A DNA stretch of 64,000 nucleotides from the IMG/VR virus record IMGVR_UViG_3300015371_000003, positions 52,230 through 116,229 of that record, one strand, 5' to 3'. Positions 33,201-41,939 of this stretch are shown piece by piece. A model generated the notes under the pieces. That model did no database searches. It saw only the letters and a list, made by a program, of their open reading frames with translations, and was not told the DNA's origin. The position numbers were made by a program, and so were the translations under genes. Numbering within the stretch: position 1 is the first letter of the stretch; each line of letters opens with the position of its first letter. Origin of the DNA: a virus.

Positions 33201-34364
33201 AGTATTCGGTTAGCTGAGGAGGAGGCGGCCAAACGGAAGGAGTTGGAGAGTATTGGTGTTAAAGATTCTGGACAGATGGAATTGCTGCTGTCTCAGGACA
33301 AAGCGATTATCAAACTGCGTGAGGATTTCCGCCAAGGGAAGATTGCCGTTCAAGATTTCGAAAATCAGATGGCGGCTCTCGCTACGCAAATCGAGCGGTC
33401 TGGGGATCAAATTCGAAAAGCTTTCCAAGATGGGTTGGGGAAGGCCATCAACGATTCAATTTACGGGATCAAGAAACTCGGAGAGACGTGGGGCACGTTC
33501 CTTGTAGATTTCAGCAAGAGCGTGACTGGAATGATCACGGGGGATATCGCGGCCCGCATTACGAATGCGATCAATCGGATTGGGGCGAAGACCGATAAAG
33601 GAAATGTGGTTCCGGGGACAGGGTTGTTTGAACGGTTTCTGCCCCCGTGGTTGCGAACAGCCCCCAAGCGGGATGGTAGTTCGCCCGGAATGTCGCTGTA
33701 TGTGGATTTTGCGAATCCGGAAAAGCTGTTCAATTATCTCAAGCCCACGGCGATTGGAGAACAACCACAACTCAATTTCTCACCCAAAACGAATCAGCAG
33801 TTCAATTTCTTGATGGCGGGGGTGAGTAGTGCGTCCACGTCGTTCAGTCAGTTTGCACCTCTTGCCAATTTGGGAGCTAATTTAGCACCCCACCTTCTAC
33901 GGATGTTTAGCACGAGAGCACCGGTTTTTGAAGGGGGATCGACGCTTGCCGCCAATCTCGGCGGAGCCGGAGCACTAACAGGGTTTGAAGAAGGTGGCCC
34001 GGTCCAAGGGCCGGGAACCGGCACCAGTGATTCCATCTTGGCCCGAGTCTCAGCGGGTGAGCACATCATGCCAGCGGCCAAAGCCGCACGATGGATGCCC
34101 CTGCTAGAGAGCATTCGGCTTGGGACACTGGCTCCGGCGTTTGCCTTGGGTGGGGTGGTCGCGTTGCAATCAATTGCCATGTCTCCGGTGATCCCCCGTC
34201 GCTATGCCTCCGGTGGGGTGGTGGTGACGGATGGCGGAGCCTCAGCGGTAGAAACCGGAGGCGGAGCCGGGAATATGGTGGTGTCTCTCCATCCCGATGC
34301 CTTGAATCTGACCATGCGAGAGTGGTTGGAGCATGAAGTGGTGCGTCAGCAGGGGAGACGGTAG
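30267..34364 (+). CDS. Tape measure protein
   Basis: 1365 residues. The N-terminal 300 residues are helical. A cluster of hydrophobic segments at about residues 330-450 would form membrane-inserting helices during DNA ejection. A long charged coiled-coil region runs from about 490 to 1090. The C-terminus has FEEGGPVQGPGTGTSDSI then ARVSAGEHIM near residues 1235-1270, a motif common at tape measure C-termini. Using the usual figure of about 0.15 nm per residue, the tail would be roughly 200 nm long. It follows the chaperones directly. Confidence 0.9.
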   Translation: MPPTSAAMELKVLISVLQSGNALKTLLGQVNQLSSALTTLQSKSNGAQPPGIPPTLKPRADEATKSLLNIEGAANKVTNALKFMVGGFLALESVRFVKDLADAAARAEVLQTVLHVVGNNAGYMRTELDAADKAVQKLGITASASRQALTQAIQAGIPLADVTKLARAAQDTAVILGTNSSEAFQRLVTAVQTSNTLMLRHMGITVQAQAAYDRFALSIGKTASQLTAHERVLAFSNATLREAAKLQGTYEAAMGNVGKQLTSLDRLQENLKVSLGAGLLPAYSALVEELSEFLKYLGLTTDEMGGQTKAARDLGATIKDLAHSFFEIGKFLIEHKGVVLGVIEAYFVFTRVLPWIRSLVAALPALEAAIAGVAGGGAGLVAALGGWPVIIAGVIAILVALAAQFPTVRAGLLSVWYAFLTVLTVIGAVAKAIFGLIPLLNTLNDVLIHPWRAADLAAAWKQWEDTAKQSMDEVVAYAKKTQEQVGKALTPETPEQAAAREKQAREDDIAKGRVEIAKLMAQEADAKERLEKAQTLGGGSKVTDLEEALKRVREELGKAQAAQDKLYGAGGYSPESIEREKKMVAVLAEEQKARYDMEGIEEARSKSRFTYGAEGELSRSFGLQIGQYSELLNGYVNKTKDANVTTAELTTNLEEAGKAAQTAGDLKLLTAAVNDLLKSNKELSAEERSRVRSALTTGRLQVEQATLARTNEIFQRQQALRNEANKQTDQQLQLELTQLQTHNAQTQALEDQAYARGAISLQDYYDHRAAIIEAEYQKQKQVAETDLQQAITRPVRNVQEEAARATEVQAARNRLAKLEDDTEGKRQENRIKRDQERTSINNEILDIQREIAEYEGDEATVLEVLNAKYQDRLNRLKDSKPEARELLRIQQTIEEFDIARENREKRAQPIFDELAARKQTLDLEQKQADLEKIRVDALEKSGNLTATQAARARNQLLQQQEQRVYQQGLNEANKLRQTSIRLAEEEAAKRKELESIGVKDSGQMELLLSQDKAIIKLREDFRQGKIAVQDFENQMAALATQIERSGDQIRKAFQDGLGKAINDSIYGIKKLGETWGTFLVDFSKSVTGMITGDIAARITNAINRIGAKTDKGNVVPGTGLFERFLPPWLRTAPKRDGSSPGMSLYVDFANPEKLFNYLKPTAIGEQPQLNFSPKTNQQFNFLMAGVSSASTSFSQFAPLANLGANLAPHLLRMFSTRAPVFEGGSTLAANLGGAGALTGFEEGGPVQGPGTGTSDSILARVSAGEHIMPAAKAARWMPLLESIRLGTLAPAFALGGVVALQSIAMSPVIPRRYASGGVVVTDGGASAVETGGGAGNMVVSLHPDALNLTMREWLEHEVVRQQGRR
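33123..33136. repeat. 14-bp palindrome copy 12, weak
   Basis: CGCAATCAATTGCT in the tape measure gene; the only coding copy in a different reading phase (R-N-Q-L-L). Confidence 0.4.
34165..34178. repeat. 14-bp palindrome copy 13
   Basis: TGCAATCAATTGCC near the 3' end of the tape measure gene (L-Q-S-I-A). Confidence 0.7.
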
Positions 34365-34367
34365 ATC

Positions 34368-35267
34368 GTGCATCGGGTCCAAGGCGCATCTCGCAGCGAA
34401 AATTTTCAGGCGTTCACGAACCTGATTTTTGCTGCACCCCCTATTGTGGGAAGTGGCATCGTCGTCGCCATGAACATGACGCTGTTTGATACCAATGACG
34501 TGACCACTTCGTGTGCCGATAGCGGAGGGCACGAGTACGTGCGGGTGGTGTCCCGGTGGCATCAAACAGGCCGGGTGAAGTCGGAGATTTGGTATCTACC
34601 ACGAGTGCAGCGCACGAGTGCTTCGTATACGGTGGTTGCTGGCGCTTCCGGGGGCCGCATGGCGGCGTCGGCGGTGGAAGTCGGGGACTTAGGGTATGCG
34701 GGGTTGTTGTCCGGAGTGTTCACCGGGGCCATCGGCAACTCCAACGTGATTGATACCGGCGCGACAATTCCGTTGACAGCACTCGAAAGTTTTGTGCTGG
34801 CCGCAACGATCATTGGCGTCAACAGCACTAGTTCATTGGTGATTCGGGCGGATACCCCGGCATGGTATGAGGAGGGGGAACACCGGTCCCTGTTTTTCTT
34901 CCCGAGTGAGGAGGATAGCCGTAAAGTCGTCAAGCCGACACTGGCTGATGGAGATCCCCAACAAGCAATCTGGGATTTTCCTACGGCTGGCCCGTGGGCG
35001 ACGGTGCTGGCGACGTTCTCCACCGATGCCCGTCCTCAGCCGGTCATTCGCAATTTGACTGGTTCCGTGCGGCAATTCGGAGGCGCGATTCTCTGTTTCC
35101 AAGGGCCACCCAATAAGAGCGTGGACTGGCGGATTCTCGAAGGGCATGGCACGTTGACGCCGTTTACCACCTTCACGGATGCGTTGGGGCGGTGTTCGTG
35201 CCGATATGAGGCGGCGGGGTTCGTAGAGCATGTGGTGGTCGGTGTGGCCTACGTGCCGGAGGACTGA
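34368..35267 (+). CDS. Tail tip protein with C-terminal Ig-like domain
   Basis: 299 residues with a GTG start. The first 220 residues are beta-rich with several hydrophobic strands and no recognised family. The last 60 (WRILEGHGTLTPF ... DALGRCSCRYEAAGFVEHVVVGV) resemble a bacterial Ig-like (Big_1-type) domain, which also ends the next gene product. Placement after the tape measure suggests a distal-tail or tip component. Confidence 0.55.
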   Translation: MHRVQGASRSENFQAFTNLIFAAPPIVGSGIVVAMNMTLFDTNDVTTSCADSGGHEYVRVVSRWHQTGRVKSEIWYLPRVQRTSASYTVVAGASGGRMAASAVEVGDLGYAGLLSGVFTGAIGNSNVIDTGATIPLTALESFVLAATIIGVNSTSSLVIRADTPAWYEEGEHRSLFFFPSEEDSRKVVKPTLADGDPQQAIWDFPTAGPWATVLATFSTDARPQPVIRNLTGSVRQFGGAILCFQGPPNKSVDWRILEGHGTLTPFTTFTDALGRCSCRYEAAGFVEHVVVGVAYVPED

Positions 35268-36244
35268 TGGCCCTTCGACTCCTGTCAGGTCCGAACAAGA
35301 TCGTGGATGACGAGGGAAATCTTCCCTTGACCATGAATCTGTCCTCGTACTATCCGGGCCGGGGGTTACTGGCGTATGGGTACTACGACTACTACAAAAG
35401 CACCAGCTATCATTGGGTGACGTTTGACGGCGTGAGTCAGCGGTGTCCAATGGCGGGCACAGCCACGAGTGAGTTGGGGTGGTGGGTAGTCAAGAAGCGC
35501 ATGGTGAGTTATCCGGGGTTTGCGTTCAATCAACCTGAAATTGTCTGGGAACCCAAGGTGTTCATGGCTCAGAATGCTGAGGATCCGGGCACGGGGTTGC
35601 TCAATCCACCGGGGGGATTGGCACATAAGCCATACGTGCGGCTGTCAGATCGGTGGCTGTACGGAGATAGCACGCGCATCAACGTCGTGCGGCAGAATGG
35701 CACCAGTTATACCAACGTACAAGAGGGTCCAGTGTGGCCGTTTACGTTGAATGGACTCCGCCCCGGACGGTCAGACATCGAAGTGTTGGGTATTGGTATC
35801 AACCATGACCGTGCCCGGTTCTACGATGTCGAACGACACGAATTTACCTCTGATGTGTTGTATCTGGGCATGACGGCCAATTGTCTGGTGTTCGCGCCGG
35901 AATGGGGCGTGCTGGTGTCCGGGCATTCGAATGAGCCGTTTGATGAGGGGAATGCCTACGCCATTCGGGTGTGGAGTCTGGAAGTTAACCCGATAGTGCT
36001 GTCCGATCCGGCCCCATGGTTTGGCACGGTGAAATCAGGGCAGATCGTGACCTACGCCACGGTGTTGGCCGGGGCGCAGGGGGATCCAGCGGCTGATGAA
36101 TTTGTGAACTGGCAACTCGGTGGAGCGGGCGTGCTGCTGGATGTGCAGTCCAAGACCAATGCCGCCGGGAGAGCCTTTGCTAGAGTCCAATACCGAGTCG
36201 GAGAAACGGGCACGTCTACGGTGCAGGCGAGCGTGCAATGCTGA
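35267..36244 (+). CDS. Tail tip protein with beta-propeller-like body and Ig-like end
   Basis: 325 residues, start overlapping the previous stop (TGATG). The body has repeated aromatic-rich strands (LLAYGYYDYYK, YHWVTFDGV, WVVKKRMVSYPGFAFN, LYLGMTANCLVFAPEWGVLVSGHS) consistent with an incomplete beta-propeller. The C-terminal 80 residues contain a Big_1-like pattern (NWQLGGAGVLLDVQSKTNAAGRAFARVQY). The architecture parallels the upstream gene, and together with the next gene they form a paralogous-looking tip series. Confidence 0.5.
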   Translation: MALRLLSGPNKIVDDEGNLPLTMNLSSYYPGRGLLAYGYYDYYKSTSYHWVTFDGVSQRCPMAGTATSELGWWVVKKRMVSYPGFAFNQPEIVWEPKVFMAQNAEDPGTGLLNPPGGLAHKPYVRLSDRWLYGDSTRINVVRQNGTSYTNVQEGPVWPFTLNGLRPGRSDIEVLGIGINHDRARFYDVERHEFTSDVLYLGMTANCLVFAPEWGVLVSGHSNEPFDEGNAYAIRVWSLEVNPIVLSDPAPWFGTVKSGQIVTYATVLAGAQGDPAADEFVNWQLGGAGVLLDVQSKTNAAGRAFARVQYRVGETGTSTVQASVQC

Positions 36245-37983
36245 GGGAAATTTTCAAAACGGTGCCTATTCCCTACCTAAAGCGGGATGATCCGCTCAGT
36301 CCGTTGGGGAAAACGATTTTCGGGGGGCTGGAGTACCACGCCAATCAAGAGCCGTATATCGAAAGCATGCGGTGGTTCAATGGCATTCATGTGGGACGAC
36401 AGCAGTCAAATGCCAAAGCTACGCTTGGGGACAGTAACCCCGATAGCCCGACTTCAATTTATGTGTGGACCACGCTCAACGTGGCGTGGTGGCCGAGTTG
36501 GGGATTTGGCTACTACCGGTTCAATGGAAAAACGGGTGTCTTTGTCCGGCGGTTGGGCATTCCGGGTACGGAGTCCATCGGGCAGGCGCTTGCCATTGGG
36601 CACGTGACCACGACACGAAACGGCGTCCCCTACGCCACGAATTGGTACGGCAATGCGATTTTCAAAATTTCGTTGGGCGATACGGCTCAAGCGTTAGTCG
36701 GAGAAGTCCCTGAAGATCGGGATAGTTGGCGGCTGGTGGCGGAAGGGGATCCCGGTGGGAATCCCTTCGATGGCTACATGGTGTCTCGGTTTCATGGAGA
36801 AATCAATTCCTATGGGAGTTTTGCGTTGGACGATCAACAGGGGGAGAACATCTTCCTGAATTTGTCCTATCAGGATTTGCGGGTGTTTACGTGGACCACG
36901 GGTGAACTGCTCTACAAAACATTCTTACCGAATCTCGGAGTGGCGATTGCGCTGGAAGATGCTCAACGATGCTACATCCTGCTGGAAGATCGGTCCATCA
37001 TTCTGTTTGATTACATGCGGGGGGAAGTCCTTGGGGCCAGTCGCATTCCTCCGAGTGAATCAGGGTTGAGTTATTGGAACAATGGTGACGTGACCCTCAC
37101 GTACGATGCGGTCAACCGCCGCATTTTGATTGCGGAACAGACGCCGGATGACCCGGATACCGGAGCCTGCACCTGTCAGATTCGCGGCTATCGCATGGTG
37201 CCGGAACCTACTCGGTTGACGGTGCCTATTCCCCTCAAAGCCCCCCGGCAACGTCGTGTGATCCCCGTGCTGGTGCAAGCGGTGGGAGATACCAACGAAG
37301 GTGTGGGCGGGTATGTGATCAAGGCCAAGGTGACGGGATCCGGCTCACTGGTGGGCATTCCGATTTCTGATCATTACGGCAACACGGTGATGCAAGTCGC
37401 CTGTGAAGGCTCCTCGTTGTTTGCCGAATCGATGGGGGATTGGGCGTCCACTGGTTCTCCAGAAGCGACTCCGCCCCATACCGGATTGGTGAATATCTCC
37501 GCCACGGCATACGTCTATCAACCCGATCCTCCTGATATTCAGACGAGTGCGGGGCCGGTGGACCCGTCGAAGCCTAAAATTGGTGCGCCCGGAGGCGGGG
37601 TGGATAGCGGAACGGGGCTGCATGAATCCGCGCCGAATATGTTTGAGGTGGTCAAGCAAGTCCGGGCCTCTCGGAAGTGGGTGTTGGGGAAAGGCGATGC
37701 CTACGACAGCACCGCATCCGATGGGCGGGGGGAGTTTACGGAACAGTGCGCCAATTCCATGCACGATTTGGATGCCCGGTGGGGGCACATCAAAAAGAAT
37801 CCGGGGCAGTTGCAGTACAACAAACACTCTGTGGATTCCGTCATTTTCCTGAACGATGATCATGTGACCGCAGAAATTTTCAGCATTGTCAGCACGCCCA
37901 CGGTGAAGGGTGATGTCACGATCAAGTGGGAGTTTGTGAGTCGCAATTCGAATTCCCGAAGTCTGTGGTATTACCCGGCGTAA
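36238..37983 (+). CDS. Large beta-propeller-like tail protein
   Basis: 581 residues, overlapping the preceding gene by 7 bases. Residues about 60-325 read as strand repeats typical of a propeller (WWPSWGFGYYRFNGKTGVFV, YATNWYGNAIFKIS, SFALDDQQGENIFLNLS, CYILLEDRSIILFDYMRGEVLG). An Ig-like segment at about 345-425 follows (GGYVIKAKVTGSGSLVGIPI). The C-terminal 120 residues look like a separate baseplate domain. A receptor-contact or tip role is plausible; no enzymatic motif is seen. Confidence 0.5.
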   Translation: MLREIFKTVPIPYLKRDDPLSPLGKTIFGGLEYHANQEPYIESMRWFNGIHVGRQQSNAKATLGDSNPDSPTSIYVWTTLNVAWWPSWGFGYYRFNGKTGVFVRRLGIPGTESIGQALAIGHVTTTRNGVPYATNWYGNAIFKISLGDTAQALVGEVPEDRDSWRLVAEGDPGGNPFDGYMVSRFHGEINSYGSFALDDQQGENIFLNLSYQDLRVFTWTTGELLYKTFLPNLGVAIALEDAQRCYILLEDRSIILFDYMRGEVLGASRIPPSESGLSYWNNGDVTLTYDAVNRRILIAEQTPDDPDTGACTCQIRGYRMVPEPTRLTVPIPLKAPRQRRVIPVLVQAVGDTNEGVGGYVIKAKVTGSGSLVGIPISDHYGNTVMQVACEGSSLFAESMGDWASTGSPEATPPHTGLVNISATAYVYQPDPPDIQTSAGPVDPSKPKIGAPGGGVDSGTGLHESAPNMFEVVKQVRASRKWVLGKGDAYDSTASDGRGEFTEQCANSMHDLDARWGHIKKNPGQLQYNKHSVDSVIFLNDDHVTAEIFSIVSTPTVKGDVTIKWEFVSRNSNSRSLWYYPA

Positions 37984-37995
37984 AAGAGAGCACCT

Positions 37996-39408
37996 ATGAT
38001 CGTCAATCCGCAAGGTCACATCGCCCACGGCATCGGCACTGCCGGAGCCTGTCTGGATAACGTCAAGTTCGATGACGGGGGTGATACTCGGTGGCTGACA
38101 AGTACGAAACTCATTTATCAGCATGGCGTAGCGGGGGATCCGGACTGGCATTTGTCCACGTATGACCCCACCACATCTCCTCCGACCATCACTCAAATCC
38201 ATGCGCTCGGGGAGAATGCGCTATTTGCTGATGAGCATGGACATTGGGCCGCATGGATTTACGGGACGGGGATCTTTACGTCGTGGGGGCTGACCAAGCC
38301 CAATGCCGGGTTGTTGGGGATGGGGCGGGATGGCACGTTGGCCTTTCGTCCAGTCTACAGCGAAGCGGGCGGGTTGACGCTCCGCACGTTGAGTGGCACG
38401 GAGACGCCCATTTCTACTGGTCCTGCCGATCAGGTGGCGATTGTCGGGCCGGGGCAGGCGCTCTGGCACGAAGTGAACGTGCTCAAGAGTTACGGCATGC
38501 CGCCCATTCAGGTGGTCACAGGCGGGATCTGGTCCCCTAAGGCAGTGTTGGCCGGAGGCAAGTGGTGGATTGCCTACTACTCGGCGTCGTATGGCACGGT
38601 GCTCCACCCGATTGATTCGTTGGAAGGGATCAAACCCATCACGATGGATGGGTGGTTCGATATCTGTGTGCTGGAAGGCCAACCGAATGTGATTCGGTTC
38701 GCATGGTCCACCACTCAATTGGAATTCGAAGGCACGATTCACTACACCGATATCGATGTGACGACGGCAGATCGTACGTTGTTGGGGGAAGCCGGTACGC
38801 CTGTGGAGGGTGTCACCCCTCTCGATGAGACGATTGATGCGGCGGGGACTCGGACCATCGTGGTGTCTGGATCGTTTGGGGTAGCATCAGCCGCTGAAGA
38901 AATCGTATCGTTGCCCATCGAAGTCTTTCCGGCCTTTCCAGAGGAGAGTGGGCGGGGCCGCATTGTCCACCCTATTCTCGGAGCCTTCGATTACGAAGTG
39001 AAACCCGATGAGTGGGTGAACATCGATGCGGATGCGGTGATTCCGCCAGTCTGGTCTTCTTCTCGGACGCTCACGAGTGCGGCCAACGTGCTGTGGTTGG
39101 GCAATATCCGAGATGTGGTGGTCGAGGAACGGTGGAAGGCGTTGGGCGGGTTGGCGATGCCGATCACTCAACTGCGGATGCTGATGGCTATTTGGACCAT
39201 GCCCATTGATCCAGATGTGGGATACGTTCATTGGCACCCCAATTACATTACCTCAGTGGCCTTTAAGGTGTTACCGGTCATGCTCTCAGCAGGAGGGCAG
39301 GGACTGACGTTCGATGACATCGTGAACTACAAAGATGAGTTTGGGGATCCGATTGGGTGGATGACAAATCCGGTGACGTTTCAACTGAAGTTGGTGGAGC
39401 GGATCTAA
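37996..39408 (+). CDS. Beta-rich tail protein, possible distal tail component
   Basis: 470 residues. The first 250 residues repeat short beta elements with Trp (HWAAWIYGTGIFTSWG, KWWIAYYSASYGTVLHPI, NVIRFAWSTTQLEFEGTIHYTDI), again propeller-like. The last 150 residues (GAFDYEVKPDEWVNID... through KLVERI) have the feel of a distal tail or baseplate wedge domain. It lies immediately before the hub gene, where distal tail proteins are usual. Confidence 0.5.
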   Translation: MIVNPQGHIAHGIGTAGACLDNVKFDDGGDTRWLTSTKLIYQHGVAGDPDWHLSTYDPTTSPPTITQIHALGENALFADEHGHWAAWIYGTGIFTSWGLTKPNAGLLGMGRDGTLAFRPVYSEAGGLTLRTLSGTETPISTGPADQVAIVGPGQALWHEVNVLKSYGMPPIQVVTGGIWSPKAVLAGGKWWIAYYSASYGTVLHPIDSLEGIKPITMDGWFDICVLEGQPNVIRFAWSTTQLEFEGTIHYTDIDVTTADRTLLGEAGTPVEGVTPLDETIDAAGTRTIVVSGSFGVASAAEEIVSLPIEVFPAFPEESGRGRIVHPILGAFDYEVKPDEWVNIDADAVIPPVWSSSRTLTSAANVLWLGNIRDVVVEERWKALGGLAMPITQLRMLMAIWTMPIDPDVGYVHWHPNYITSVAFKVLPVMLSAGGQGLTFDDIVNYKDEFGDPIGWMTNPVTFQLKLVERI

Positions 39409-41352
39409 GTGGACTACCGCTGGAAACCGTTCAGCCCGGATAGCCGGAAGGATGTGCGGGTCATCCTGCACCCTACGGCTCCTATCTGGGCAGTGCGTGA
39501 GGGCTTGGACCCCGGATCGGATGATTCGGTGGACTTGTCTCCGTACGTGACGCAGGGTTCGCATTCAGCCTTCGAAGCCCGTGTGACGCTCAAATTCAAT
39601 CGGGAGTTGTTTGGGGAGACGCAACCCAAGCCGTTTCAGATTCTCGAAATTCAACTGTGGCAGAGTAACGAGTGGAAGCCCGTGTGGTTGGGCATTGTCG
39701 ATTCGCTGAATTCGTTCACCCTCCAACGGGGAGAGCGGTCGGTGCAATTGACTGCAAAAACCCGAGAGCAGCAGGACATCTGGAAGAACACCAAGCGCAT
39801 TACTCCGTTGTTTCCGCAGATGACGGATTTATCCTACATCATTCAGCGGGTGGCACGGTCGGCGGGCATGCGCGGGGATGAAATTCTCCTGCCCAACACC
39901 TCATTTACGACGGCGCACAGCAACACACAGCTAGCCGATATGAATGCGTGGGACATGGTGCAATCGGTCTGCACTCCTATTGGTTGGACACCGTTCATTG
40001 ATGCGTTGGGGCGTTTGAGAGTCGCCAATCGAGAACTACAACACCGAGTTTCCGATGTCGTGTTGAAAGACGCGCTGTTGGTGAAGGTGGGTGGGCAGCG
40101 GCAGCGGCCCCCGAAGTCTCGCGTCCGGGTGAGTTGGTTGAACCCCACGATGAAGATGTATCGGAGGCAGGATCAATCTCTCGGGGGGCCACAGACCATT
40201 ACGATGGGGTGGTTCCTGCCGTACTGGAAGCATACCGTCTGGTTTTCTGCCGATAAAACCCAACGAGCCGATCATACCCGGATCAATTGGGACACGAGTC
40301 AGAGCGTCAATATCTTTGGGCATTTGCTGCATGCGAATATTTTGAATTGGTGTAAGGAATCATGGACGCAACAAGCCCCGAATCACGGGAAGTTGTCGTT
40401 TGTAAATTACGACACGTTTGCGGTGGTGGGGGCGTTGATTATTTCATGGTTAGCGGCCCATAAAACACCGGATACGGTGCATGTTCCAAGTGTGCCCATA
40501 ACAGTACCTACTCAACCCACCGGACGGACAGCGGAAGCCGCCGCTGGTGCGCTTCTGATGTTTACGATGATGAACGTTGGCACCGGAGCCTATGACATCT
40601 GGGGCACCCCGTACGATTGGGTGCATGCCCGGAACGTCTCCGAAGCCTTTGATAGCTCCGTGCCCACCTACGTGGACAACGCGGATGAGATTGAATCGGA
40701 TTTCATCGTCAACGAGGAACATGCGAAGGCGGTGGCGATTCGAGAACTGATCTATCAAGCGAGAGCCGCCAACAAATGGTCGGTGACGATGGTGGACGAT
40801 CCCCGCATTGAATTCGGGGACATTTTGCAGTTCACGGATGGCAGTCAGTTGTATGTCGAAGATTTCACGCGCTCGATTGAGCGGGGCAGCGAAGCCATCC
40901 TCGATGTGAGTGGATTCCTCATTCCGTTGACCAAGACGGCGGCGTTTGCGGGCTTCGAAGGATCGTCGCCCCCGCCGCCCACAGGAGATGGCGTGACACC
41001 CCCAACAGGGGCTGGTGATGGATCGGATGGCCTCCAACCGGGTGAACCGGCGTTTGGTCCGGGTTCTCGCAATGAGCCGCTGATTCCCATGAGCGATGAT
41101 CCGGCGCAGATGGAGAGTGCGATCAAGGCGAGTCTGTACTATTTCAATCGCAAGGATTTCAGCTATTGGTTTAATGCGGTCAACCATCCGGGGCAGTATG
41201 GGGATGGGCGATGGGTCATTGGGTGGAATGCCTACATGGAACAGCGGATGGCACCGGGAGATACCGGAGCCGCGTTGCATTCTTTGATTGAACAGCCTTC
41301 AGTCCATACCACGCCTCCGCCGCCGGGGTATCCGCCGGGAGGATGGGTCTGA
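39409..41352 (+). CDS. Tail hub protein (gp27/gp44-like)
   Basis: 647 residues with a GTG start abutting the previous stop. FQILEIQLW...WLGIVDSLNSFTLQRGERSVQLTAKTREQQ (about residues 65-125) and DMNAWDMVQSVCTPIGWTPFIDALGRLRV (about 178-206) match the folds of phage hub proteins that resemble T4 gp27. EFGDILQFTDGSQLYVEDFTRSIERG near 465-490 fits the second hub barrel. The C-terminal 150 residues are Pro-rich linker plus a small domain repeated in no other gene. It should close the tail tube. Confidence 0.7.
   Translation: MDYRWKPFSPDSRKDVRVILHPTAPIWAVREGLDPGSDDSVDLSPYVTQGSHSAFEARVTLKFNRELFGETQPKPFQILEIQLWQSNEWKPVWLGIVDSLNSFTLQRGERSVQLTAKTREQQDIWKNTKRITPLFPQMTDLSYIIQRVARSAGMRGDEILLPNTSFTTAHSNTQLADMNAWDMVQSVCTPIGWTPFIDALGRLRVANRELQHRVSDVVLKDALLVKVGGQRQRPPKSRVRVSWLNPTMKMYRRQDQSLGGPQTITMGWFLPYWKHTVWFSADKTQRADHTRINWDTSQSVNIFGHLLHANILNWCKESWTQQAPNHGKLSFVNYDTFAVVGALIISWLAAHKTPDTVHVPSVPITVPTQPTGRTAEAAAGALLMFTMMNVGTGAYDIWGTPYDWVHARNVSEAFDSSVPTYVDNADEIESDFIVNEEHAKAVAIRELIYQARAANKWSVTMVDDPRIEFGDILQFTDGSQLYVEDFTRSIERGSEAILDVSGFLIPLTKTAAFAGFEGSSPPPPTGDGVTPPTGAGDGSDGLQPGEPAFGPGSRNEPLIPMSDDPAQMESAIKASLYYFNRKDFSYWFNAVNHPGQYGDGRWVIGWNAYMEQRMAPGDTGAALHSLIEQPSVHTTPPPPGYPPGGWV
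39743..39756. repeat. 14-bp palindrome copy 14
   Basis: TGCAATTGACTGCA in the hub gene (V-Q-L-T-A). Confidence 0.65.
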
Positions 41353-41930
41353 TGACAGTTCTCACGGATCTAGCCTCAGCAGAGGTCAAGCGCAACGCCA
41401 AGCGGCTGTATGGCGAGACGTTGACGCGCCCCACACTCCTCGTGTCGGATGGCATCAACGAGCAGTACGCCTGCGATGTGCATATTGGTCCGACCGATCC
41501 GACCGGGCAGATTCGGCAGTACGTGGACAAGAAGAATCACTCCACGTATTTGACCGGCCTCCCCGGACAGAAGCCGGAAGACTGGCAATTGGATGATTCG
41601 TTGCCGGGGCACGTGGATACCACGCTTCGCAATGTCGTCATCTCTCGCAACAACGCCGATTTGATTTATGCCGATGTCGGGAGTCCGGTGATCTGTGATC
41701 GCACGGAATCCGGCAATTGGCAGATCACGGGGTTCTCCATTGAGCGACCGGGTACCCACATGCTCTATCCGGTGGACTTGGGCGATATGTCCATCGGAAC
41801 CGTGATTGATTTGTCGATTGACACGCGCCTGTTGACGCTGGCGGAGATGGGGGAATTCAAACCGTTTGGCGTCCTTCCGTTTGGCGCAAGTGCGATTTTC
41901 GAAGGTGGCGAACTGGTGAACATCGTTTAA
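41352..41930 (+). CDS. Tail tip or baseplate accessory protein
   Basis: 192 residues from ATG 41352, overlapping the preceding stop; ATG 41343 is an alternative. The second half is beta-rich (ADLIYADVGSPVICDRTESGNWQ, TGFSIERPGTHM). Position between hub and appendage genes points to a tip role. No family recognised. Confidence 0.55.
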   Translation: MTVLTDLASAEVKRNAKRLYGETLTRPTLLVSDGINEQYACDVHIGPTDPTGQIRQYVDKKNHSTYLTGLPGQKPEDWQLDDSLPGHVDTTLRNVVISRNNADLIYADVGSPVICDRTESGNWQITGFSIERPGTHMLYPVDLGDMSIGTVIDLSIDTRLLTLAEMGEFKPFGVLPFGASAIFEGGELVNIV

Positions 41931-41939
41931 GAGGGCCGC